Part shown: positions 33,797 to 40,464 of the stretch, one piece after another
How positions within the stretch are numbered: the stretch's first letter is position 1
How the letters are laid out: each line of letters starts with the position of its first letter
Assembly (NCBI GenBank): GCA_000436915.1
Contig: HF994184.1
Location: forward strand, 13,775-54,238
Origin: Prevotella sp. CAG:1092
GTDB lineage: Bacteria; Bacteroidota; Bacteroidia; Bacteroidales; Bacteroidaceae
Length of the DNA stretch: 40,464 nucleotides
Reading direction: 5' to 3'
The notes under the pieces: generated by a model
Told to the model about the DNA's origin: nothing
What the model saw: the letters and a program-made list of their open reading frames with translations, nothing else
The model's database searches: none
Made by a program: the position numbers and the translations under genes

Positions 33797-34828
33797 TTAT
33801 TCTTCGCTGCCAGCATCGCTATCGCCACCTTCTTCAGTGCCTTCATCGCCACCTTCGGTCTGCTGCTCCTTATAGAAGTCAGAAGCCTTGTAGTCGTCGG
33901 CAGAGAGATAAAGGGTTGAAGCACCAGCAGAGCAAGGTGCAGGACCTTCGTTGTCTTGTAGGAATAGAGAGTTTGCAGCAAATACAATCTTTCCACCCTT
34001 TTCAGAAGCGGTGAATACGCCAAGAGGGTAGGAAGCAATGTTTGTAGACAAGTTGCCATATACGCTACCCATATACATTTCACCTGCTCCATAGTCTACA
34101 CCTATTGCTGTTACAGCCATTGATGCTGAGTTGTCTTGCTTGTTGACAGAGATAACTACTTTCTCATTGCTACCAGTAACGTTGCCAGCCTCGTTGTAAG
34201 GATATGCAAGGAATGCACCAAGTTCGTCTTGCTCTTCGCCAACTTTTCCATAAGGACTTGCGAAGCGATATTTTGTAGAAGTGGCTGTAACAGCCTTTTC
34301 GATATCTACTGCAAGTGGTAGAGATTGAACACCGTAGAAAGTATTGATGATATTGCCAACCCAATAACCTTTGCCATAGGTCTCCCATTTGATGATGGTA
34401 GCAGTAAGGCTCAACACCTTGTAGCCTACGGTGTAAGGATTCAGAAGACTATCGTCAAATGTAAGTTCGAGAGCCAAAGGTTCACCTTGCTTAGCACCGT
34501 CTTTAATACTTACTGCAATATCCTTTGAAGTCTCGCCTTCAGCAAATGTAACCTTTGCAGGCACCTCAAAAGCATTATCCTCGTTCTCTACAACTTTGAT
34601 GTCATATTCTGCAGCAGCGCTATCTTTACGCACTACAGTTAAATTGAACTGAGTGTCTGTAGGGTCTACTTCTACAGCGGTGTTGTTTGAAGTAGCAAAC
34701 TCTACAGATGGACAGCTACTGCTTACAGGAGCTGTAGTAGAATTGCCAAGTTCCAAATCTTCGACACCGCATGATGCCAACAGCATGGTGGCACCAGCAA
34801 GACTTAAGAAAAACTTATTTATTTTCAT
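33797..34828 (-). CDS. SusC/D-associated surface lipoprotein of unknown function
   Basis: Starting at ATG 34828, the 343-residue protein has a lipoprotein signal (MKINKFFLSLAGATMLLASC, Cys20 as the lipid site); an ATG three codons earlier is less likely. Residues ~40-140 resemble a Calx-beta-like or fibronectin-like sandwich (FNLTVVRKDSAAAEYDI, VTFAEGETSKDIAVSI), followed by an unrecognised beta-rich region with YGKGYWVGNIINTFYG. The last ~22 residues are a Gly/Glu/Asp-rich acidic tail (GGDEGTEEGGDSDAGSEE). As the third gene after susC and susD, it is likely a surface glycan- or peptide-binding partner, but that rests on position only. Confidence 0.8.
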   Translation of the reverse strand: MKINKFFLSLAGATMLLASCGVEDLELGNSTTAPVSSSCPSVEFATSNNTAVEVDPTDTQFNLTVVRKDSAAAEYDIKVVENEDNAFEVPAKVTFAEGETSKDIAVSIKDGAKQGEPLALELTFDDSLLNPYTVGYKVLSLTATIIKWETYGKGYWVGNIINTFYGVQSLPLAVDIEKAVTATSTKYRFASPYGKVGEEQDELGAFLAYPYNEAGNVTGSNEKVVISVNKQDNSASMAVTAIGVDYGAGEMYMGSVYGNLSTNIASYPLGVFTASEKGGKIVFAANSLFLQDNEGPAPCSAGASTLYLSADDYKASDFYKEQQTEGGDEGTEEGGDSDAGSEE

Positions 34829-34880
34829 TGTTGTCAAATTTCTGTTTGTGAATAATTGTTGTTGCTCAAGCTCTCTTGCT

Positions 34881-36485
34881 TTATTCTTCGTCCTTCACAG
34901 CCTTTGGAGCAGCTTCTGTTCTGAAGTCGTTGTCTGCATCGCTAAGGGCTATGTTGGCATTAATCTCAGTCTGAGGTATACGCCAAAGAAGGATAGGAGA
35001 GTTAGCAGGAATGTTGAATACTGCAGATGCAGGGAAACCACCACCACGACGGTCTACACCCTTGTTCAAACGCATTGCGTCATACCATATCATACCCTCG
35101 CCCCAAAGCTCGATACGCTTCTGGAAGTAAACTGCTTCCTGAACATCACCTGTACATGTGTATGAAGGATCACGATAGGTTTTGACGAAATTCTCAAGCT
35201 CTGTCTTTCCGTCCTGTCCTGCCTTAGCCATAGCTTCAGCCTTGATAAGATACATTTCCTCAACACGCATCAGCACGATGTCATTGGCATTAGTATTGCA
35301 TCCAATGGTTCCATCATAGGTACCAAACTTACAGTTAGTGTAAGCAGGGAAGCCCTTAGCCTTAAGGTATGTGTTGTATTTGTCTGGCAAGAAGTGGTTC
35401 AACTTATCTTCGCCCGACCACCAGCCTTTACGCACGTCGGTAGCAGGAATCTTGTTGTAGAGCTTCTTGTTAATCTGACGACCCTTAGAATACTGGCCAT
35501 AACCATAGTTGAATGTACCGCAATGCGAAATCCAGTTTACGATACCACTCTGTACCACTTCGTCACTCTCGGCAACGAGGATACCCCACATCCAATCCTT
35601 TTCTGTAGATTTTGCGAAGGTAGGGAGTTTCACGTCGTCAATGCCAGCAGGAGTAACGCCCTCTGCAGCTGCAGCATCGATAGCCTTCTGAGCATCAGAA
35701 GCAGCATCAGCCCATTTCTGCATCACGAGGTTTACACGGGCACGAATACCATAAGCTACAGCAAGCGAGATATAGCGCTTGTCTTCGCGCTCGTAAGAAG
35801 TACCTTCGAGCAATGTGATAGCGTGGTCGATGTCGCTCTTTATCTGAGTGTATGTCTCCTCAACAGTAGAGCAAGGAGTACCCTCTACCTGCGACTTTGC
35901 AGTATTCTCGTCTGTTACTACAGGAATACAAGGCTTAGTCTCGTTATCCTTGTATGTGAACTGGTAGAGCTGTGCAAGGTTGAAATAGAAATACGCACGT
36001 GCTGCAAGTCCCTGAGCATAGAAGAAGCGAGCCTCTTCGTTTGTTGGGTCTTCGCCTGTGTTATAGCCTTTTATCACGGTGTTAGCCACATATATAGCAT
36101 TATAATGGTCGTTCCATACCATCTGCGATTCGTAGCTTGTATATGTTCTGTCGCTATAGTCAAGGCTGTTTTCATTCCAGTTATAGCCGTTAGGGTCGCT
36201 AACAACATCCTCTGTGTTAGCATCTGTGAACATCAATACCGATGGATATCCAATATCGTTATGGCGTTCTATCTTACCAAAAGCTTCGTAGTTAGGTTCA
36301 TAAGCGCTTAAACCTTGGAATATGGCACGCACACCAGCCAAACCACGTTCAGGCATTTCTTCCAATATCTCGCCTTTCTTGTCTGATGTTATGATGTTGC
36401 CCTCAGGAGCTGTGTCGAGATCAGAGCATGATGTCAGCGACAAAGATGCTAAGGCGACACTTGACAATATATATCTTATTTTCAT
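34881..36485 (-). CDS. SusD/RagB family surface nutrient-binding lipoprotein
   Basis: The 534-residue protein has a lipoprotein signal (ILSSVALASLSLTSCSD, Cys20) and the SusD fold features: NTVIKGYN after WNDHYNAIYVA, ARFFYAQGLAARAYFYFNLAQLYQFTY near residue 160 (TPR helices), and a C-terminal ADDIVLMRVEEMYLIKAEA-like RxxEhyLixAEA block, FQKRIELWGEGMIWYDAMR, and VFNIPANSPILLWRIPQTEINAN. It caps the SusC channel and binds the ligand at the cell surface. It lies 42 bp after susC. No glycosidase lies in the operon, so the ligand is unknown. Confidence 0.96.
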   Translation of the reverse strand: MKIRYILSSVALASLSLTSCSDLDTAPEGNIITSDKKGEILEEMPERGLAGVRAIFQGLSAYEPNYEAFGKIERHNDIGYPSVLMFTDANTEDVVSDPNGYNWNENSLDYSDRTYTSYESQMVWNDHYNAIYVANTVIKGYNTGEDPTNEEARFFYAQGLAARAYFYFNLAQLYQFTYKDNETKPCIPVVTDENTAKSQVEGTPCSTVEETYTQIKSDIDHAITLLEGTSYEREDKRYISLAVAYGIRARVNLVMQKWADAASDAQKAIDAAAAEGVTPAGIDDVKLPTFAKSTEKDWMWGILVAESDEVVQSGIVNWISHCGTFNYGYGQYSKGRQINKKLYNKIPATDVRKGWWSGEDKLNHFLPDKYNTYLKAKGFPAYTNCKFGTYDGTIGCNTNANDIVLMRVEEMYLIKAEAMAKAGQDGKTELENFVKTYRDPSYTCTGDVQEAVYFQKRIELWGEGMIWYDAMRLNKGVDRRGGGFPASAVFNIPANSPILLWRIPQTEINANIALSDADNDFRTEAAPKAVKDEE

Positions 36486-36527
36486 TTTTCTTTTTCCGTT
36501 AAGTTGTTATTCTTTTCAGTTCATCTC

Positions 36528-39500
36528 TTAAAAAGCTAAGCTTACACCGCCCGACAATGTGCGGATAGCTGAGTATGTACCAGATGTTGCTGTGGTGTAG
36601 CTCTGACGTGGGTCCAAACCCTTGCGGGCAGAGAATACTGCGAGATTGTCGCCAGCAAAGTAAACGCGAAGTTTGGTAAGCCCCAACTTATTTACAATCT
36701 GCTTTGGTAATGTGTAGCCAATAGTGATGTTGTTGATTGACAAATAGTCGCTGCTTGTGAGGAAGCGAGTAGATGTAGCCGAAGCGTAGTTAGCATTATC
36801 TGAAAGCGAATTCAAGCGTGGCACATCTGTAATCTGACCAGGAGTTGTCCATGCGTTGCGGATATCCTTGTGCCAGTTTGTACCTGCATCAGAATTATAT
36901 CCTGCGTGCATCAATCGTGCATAACCATTATCATAGATTGTACCGCCGAGCTGATATGAAGCCTGGATAGAGAAGTCTACACCATAAGCCTTCACGGTTG
37001 TGCCGAAACCACCATATACTGTTGGCATAAAGTCTTCGGTAGCAATACGGTTAGATGTAAGTGCAGCGATAGTATAATCGTTGGTCTTTTCGCGTGTCAC
37101 CTTGCCATTCTCGTCGGTAGCGTTGTAATACCAGAGAGCATCACCATTATCAGGGTCTACGCCAGCCCATTCTGGGATAAACATGCGATACATAGAGTAA
37201 CCCTCTTCGTATATATAAGGTGAGTCGATGAGCTTACCCTTAAGGTCTGGGTGAAGTTCGTTAATTTTGTTCTTGATGAATGTAGCGTTCAAGTTTACAT
37301 CCCATGTAATATCCTTAGTGTGGAGAATGTTGTAAGCAAGGTCGAACTCAACTCCAGAGTTTGTCATAGAGCCGATGTTCATAGGCATCTTGGTGTAACC
37401 CAATGAACCTGCGATAGGCTTGTAGTAGAGCATGTCGCTCGACTTACGTGAGAAATACTCCACGCTACCTGTAAACTTGTTGTCGAACATACCGAAGTCG
37501 AAACCTACGTTGAATGCTGTCTGTTTCTCCCAAGTAAGGTCTGGATTTCCCTTGTAGTAGAGTGTACCATCAGCCATACCTGTAGCATCACCAGTCATCT
37601 TAAACTGATCGAGGTAAGCATAGTAGTTGTCTACATCGTCGTTACCCTGCTGACCAAACGAAGCTTTTACCTTCAAGAGGTTGAGCCAAGTGAGGTCTTT
37701 CATGAAGTCTTCCTTGGTTACTATCCATGCAGCACTTCCAGACCAGAAAGTACCCCAACGGTTGTCCTTAGCAAAACGTGAAGATGCGTCGCGACGTACG
37801 GCAATGTTGCCGATATACTTATCTTCGTACGAATAGTTGACGCGTGCGAAGTAACCCTCTGTAGAATAGTTATCCTGATATCCCTCGATAGCCCATTGTG
37901 CTACGGTATTGCTCACGAAGTAGCTCTCAGGATTGTAGAGGCTTGTACCATAAGCCGAAAGATAATCGTACTTATATTTATATCCATCGTAGCCCAATGT
38001 CACGTCGATATTGTGCTTGTTGTTGAATGTGCGTACATAGTTGGCAATATACTGCTGGTCGAAACCATAGCTGCGAGTGTGATACTGACCTGCTCCACCA
38101 CCCATACTTGCAAACTGTCCCATGTAGGCATTTTGCAACATATTCTTCTTTGTGTTGTCAACATTCATAGCCCATTGAGCCTTCAGCGACAGACCATCAA
38201 TAGGAGTGATATCGATAAACCAGTTGCCGTTGAGAATATCCATAAGATACTCTGTTTTGTCATATTTCAGCTGACCGGCAGGGTTACTGATAGACATAAA
38301 CGAACGGTCGCGTGTGCCATCATCAGCAGTACCATAGTCGTATGTCGCACGACCATTATTGTAGATAATGTCGCCATTAGCATCGCGTACATACATAGGA
38401 TAAATAGGAGCCATCCAATTGGCAATGGCAAAGGCGTTGCCTGATGAGGCAGAATTCTTAGCTGTCTGCTCGTCAGGATAGAAACTCTTGGCATAAGTGT
38501 AAGCTACGTTGGCACCAACCTTCATCCAGTCGTTAACCTTGTATTCGTCTTTCAAACGCAAGCTGGTACGCTTGAAACCAGAACCCGAAATCAAACCTCC
38601 ATCGTCGAGGAAGCCGGCTGAAATATAGAAGTTGTTTACGTCATTGCTACCAGAAATTGTGGCATTATATTCCTGGCGCAATGTAGGCTTAAACATTTCT
38701 TTCTCCCAGTTGTCAGGAGTGTAATAACGGTTTGTAGCCTCGTCCTTATATCCAAGTGTGGCATTAGGATTCAGCTTTCCATCTGTACCAAAGAGGTATT
38801 CACCCTCTGGCACCTGATACACCTGATAACCACTACCACCATTAGAATTGGTTGTGATATTCTTGTTCACCCAGCGCCAAGCCTTCTCAGGACTGTAGCC
38901 CAAATTAGATGTTGCACCATTATACATGGCAGCATATTCATATTCGAGATATTCCTGTGGCGAGCGCAATACATCGTAGTTGCTGATTTCGCGCGAGTTA
39001 GAACCCCACTTTGCGTCTACTGTAACCACAGCCTTGCCCGAGCGTGCCTTCTTGGTGGTAATCAAAATGATACCATTAGCACCACGTGCACCATAAAGGG
39101 CTGTAGAAGCAGCATCCTTCAATACTGTCATCGTCTCGATGTCGGCAGGGTTGATAGACGAAAGGTCGGCATCGTTAGGCATTGGAATACCATCAATAAC
39201 GTATAATGGATCCTTGCCAGCGTTGATAGAGCCGACACCACGCACACGGATGGTAGCCTTAGAACCAGGCTGACCGTTGTTGCTTTGTACCTGTACACCA
39301 GCTACTGCACCAGCCAAAGCATTTGATACCTCAGAAACCTGACGAAGTTCCAATTTGTCGGCTTTCATAACACCTGCCGAACCAGTAAAGGTACCCTTCT
39401 TAGAAGTACCATAAGCCACAACCACGATTTCGTCGAGGTTCTCAGAATTATTCTTTAACACAATTCGCATATTAGAACGTGCACTAACCTCGATAGGTTC

Positions 39501-39734
39501 CATGCCCACATAAGCAATATTGAGGGTGTTCTTTCCCTGTGGGCAAGTGATATTGAAATTACCATTCATGTCGGTAACGGCTCCGACATTTGTTCCTACT
39601 ACTCTTACGGTGGCTCCGATTACTGGCTGTCCGTCTTCATCAGATACGACAACGCCCTTAACCTGCGTTTGGGCAAAGGCTGCTCCACCAGAAAGAAGCA
39701 TGCCTGCCATAAGCATTGTTAATTTCTTCTTCAT
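36528..39734 (-). CDS. SusC/RagA family TonB-dependent outer-membrane transporter
   Basis: The 1068-residue protein has a signal peptide (to AFAQ, ~22), a carboxypeptidase-regulatory-like domain (about 25-105: VKGVVVSDEDGQPVIGATV, TDMNGNFNI), a plug with the SusC hallmarks ALAGAVAGVQVQ, RVRGVGSINAGKDPLYVIDG and LYGARGANGIILITTK, and a 22-strand barrel ending in RTLSGGVSLAF. The TonB-box-like LDEIVVVAYGT precedes the plug. It imports an oligomer captured by SusD, powered by TonB-ExbBD. No adjacent anti-sigma/ECF or hybrid two-component regulator is visible in the window, so its control may lie outside or on the promoter itself. Confidence 0.97.
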   Translation of the reverse strand: MKKKLTMLMAGMLLSGGAAFAQTQVKGVVVSDEDGQPVIGATVRVVGTNVGAVTDMNGNFNITCPQGKNTLNIAYVGMEPIEVSARSNMRIVLKNNSENLDEIVVVAYGTSKKGTFTGSAGVMKADKLELRQVSEVSNALAGAVAGVQVQSNNGQPGSKATIRVRGVGSINAGKDPLYVIDGIPMPNDADLSSINPADIETMTVLKDAASTALYGARGANGIILITTKKARSGKAVVTVDAKWGSNSREISNYDVLRSPQEYLEYEYAAMYNGATSNLGYSPEKAWRWVNKNITTNSNGGSGYQVYQVPEGEYLFGTDGKLNPNATLGYKDEATNRYYTPDNWEKEMFKPTLRQEYNATISGSNDVNNFYISAGFLDDGGLISGSGFKRTSLRLKDEYKVNDWMKVGANVAYTYAKSFYPDEQTAKNSASSGNAFAIANWMAPIYPMYVRDANGDIIYNNGRATYDYGTADDGTRDRSFMSISNPAGQLKYDKTEYLMDILNGNWFIDITPIDGLSLKAQWAMNVDNTKKNMLQNAYMGQFASMGGGAGQYHTRSYGFDQQYIANYVRTFNNKHNIDVTLGYDGYKYKYDYLSAYGTSLYNPESYFVSNTVAQWAIEGYQDNYSTEGYFARVNYSYEDKYIGNIAVRRDASSRFAKDNRWGTFWSGSAAWIVTKEDFMKDLTWLNLLKVKASFGQQGNDDVDNYYAYLDQFKMTGDATGMADGTLYYKGNPDLTWEKQTAFNVGFDFGMFDNKFTGSVEYFSRKSSDMLYYKPIAGSLGYTKMPMNIGSMTNSGVEFDLAYNILHTKDITWDVNLNATFIKNKINELHPDLKGKLIDSPYIYEEGYSMYRMFIPEWAGVDPDNGDALWYYNATDENGKVTREKTNDYTIAALTSNRIATEDFMPTVYGGFGTTVKAYGVDFSIQASYQLGGTIYDNGYARLMHAGYNSDAGTNWHKDIRNAWTTPGQITDVPRLNSLSDNANYASATSTRFLTSSDYLSINNITIGYTLPKQIVNKLGLTKLRVYFAGDNLAVFSARKGLDPRQSYTTATSGTYSAIRTLSGGVSLAF

Positions 39735-39780
39735 ATTAATACTCTCTCAATTGATAATTATAAATTTGTATAAAACGCTG

Positions 39781-39812
39781 CAAAATTATATTAAATTGAA
39801 TTAATATCCAAA
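39781..39812 (-). promoter_or_regulatory. Promoter of the SusC/SusD operon
   Basis: On the minus strand TTTG (39812-39809), a 20-bp spacer and TAATTTTG (39788-39781) match the Bacteroidota consensus. The predicted leader before the ATG at 39734 is about 40 nt. Confidence 0.8.
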
Positions 39813-40055
39813 TAAAAAGCAAGAAATTAAAAAGTTTAAAGCTTAAAAAGATAACAATAATCAACGAAACGACCTATTTTGCTTACGAATAGAACATTAA
39901 TGTGTTTTTGTTATTAGCCTTTTGTTATATGCAAAACTCTAATTCTATTTGTGCATACTATGCATTTTATGGGCTATATTTAAATAGGAGTCGATGGTGG
40001 GGCAAGTTGGCTTATTTTCAGCCTGCCACTCATCCCGAAAAAAAGTATCCTATAA

Positions 40056-40126
40056 TACTTTGCAAAGTAATACGTGATACTTTGCAAAGTAATACGTATT
40101 ACGTGGGCAAGTATCACGTGATACTT
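40056..40126. repeat. Palindrome cluster upstream of the susC promoter
   Basis: TACTTTGCAAAGTA occurs perfectly at 40056-40069 and 40078-40091 in tandem units that continue ATACGT. TAATACGTATTA (40090-40101) and AAGTATCACGTGATACTT (40109-40126) are also perfect palindromes. No coding potential is seen. The cluster directly precedes the second three-hairpin repeat. Confidence 0.8.
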
Positions 40127-40147
40127 TTTTCGCTATCTTTTTCGTCC

Positions 40148-40336
40148 CTTTCGTTCAGCCTGGGCTGAACGGTGAAGTATATTGATATAAAATGCAAAGT
40201 AAGTTAACTTCTACGACCGTTCAGCCTTTGTTGAACGAAAGAGATAGTTAATTGCGTAATTCTTTGCTGTAGTTTTGAAGAAGATTAGGAAGTATATTAT
40301 TCAACTATCGCAAAAAAGTGTTTGCGATAGTTGAAT
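40148..40336 (+). repeat. Three-hairpin intergenic repeat, copy B
   Basis: This 189-bp element aligns end to end with 3542-3726 and has the same 61-bp distance from its CTTTCG left end to the conserved TTCTACGACCGTTCA block. The left hairpin reads GTTCAGCC/GGCTGAAC where copy A has GTTCAACAG/CTGTTGAA, so pairing is kept although the sequence differs. The last hairpin is ATTCAACTATCGCA/TGCGATAGTTGAAT, two base pairs longer than in copy A. The GTTAATTGCGTAATT block is shared. It lies between the 3' end of an edge gene and the susC promoter. Confidence 0.75.
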
Positions 40337-40401
40337 ATAAAAGTTGAATATAATAGGGGAATAGAATTGCTCTCTATAATAGAGAAATGGAAGATCCTCT
40401 C

Positions 40402-40464
40402 TTATTCTTCATCAGTAGGCAAGAAGCCTTGATGCTTTAGGGCTTCGATGAAGCCGGCAGACAT
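40402..40464 (-). CDS. 3' end of an unidentified gene
   Basis: The minus strand reads into the window edge as SAGFIEALKHQGFLPTDEE followed by TAA at 40402-40404. The ATG at the very edge is probably internal to a longer gene. The phrase is protein-like, with an amphipathic helix and acidic end, but the family could not be named from 20 residues. Confidence 0.5.
   Translation of the reverse strand: MSAGFIEALKHQGFLPTDEE

Noticed and set aside
35394..36311. Open frame of 305 codons on the plus strand inside the susD region
   Set aside because: It lies fully opposite a well-supported SusD gene, its product is rich in Cys/Ile/Val without domain features, and no promoter or start region is seen. 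It is a shadow of codon bias.
40056..40336. CRISPR array
   Set aside because: Repeats are few, unevenly spaced and palindromic, spacers are not of constant length, and no cas gene is present.

Overview
The window looks like a chromosomal segment of a gut or rumen Bacteroidota, most likely a Prevotella/Segatella-type bacterium. The signs are a SusC/SusD pair, a fused MurF-Alr protein, a fused fucokinase/GDP-fucose pyrophosphorylase (Fkp), a GSCFA protein, DUF3822 beside rsmD, a tandem CE12-like esterase, and Bacteroidota promoters (TTTG, about 19-20 nt, TAnnTTTG) in front of many genes. No rRNA, tRNA or CRISPR array was recognised. Taxonomy is inferred from gene content only.

Layout. Bases 1-3360: the start of a galactitol-type PTS EIIC gene (cut by the window edge), murF-alr, and a small DUF2442 gene with a possibly leaderless transcript. 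Bases 3360-3797: a gene-free stretch with a three-hairpin repeat and a bidirectional terminator. Bases 3798-17260: a long minus-strand run read in the order yfhO, multidomain glycosidase, fkp, GSCFA gene, xylB, xylA, GH43. It joins secreted xylan or arabinoxylan hydrolysis to xylose isomerisation and phosphorylation, with fucose salvage in the middle. Bases 17261-18750: a divergent promoter region, then mtnN-luxS (SAH detoxification and AI-2 synthesis) closed by a strong terminator. Bases 18814-20121: a RAYT-like HUH/Y1 transposase with a long C-terminal extension, headed by short palindromic repeats. Bases 20124-25480: an outer-membrane barrel gene, a promoter cassette built from repeats, a small membrane protein, DUF3822, rsmD, and convergently clsA, queE and queD. 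Bases 25523-29177: dnaG and a secreted double-domain acetylesterase. Bases 29321-33607: etfB, etfA and an acyl-CoA dehydrogenase. A 560-bp cassette (DUF559 nuclease gene between 38-bp hairpin inverted repeats) occupies the gap between etfA and the dehydrogenase. Bases 33797-39812: a three-gene SusC/SusD/lipoprotein operon with its own promoter. Bases 39813-40401: a gene-free stretch dense in palindromes, including a second copy of the three-hairpin repeat. The last 63 bases hold the 3' end of an unidentified minus-strand gene.

The most interesting content is not ordinary metabolism but three kinds of structured DNA. First, the DUF559 cassette: its two terminal repeats differ at exactly two positions, and those two positions pair with each other in the hairpin. 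Second, a pair of homologous ~185-189-bp three-hairpin elements 36.6 kb apart, again with pairing kept where sequence differs. Third, the RAYT-like gene, a possible agent for such repeats, with an unrecognised C-terminal domain. Whether these are connected is untested inference.
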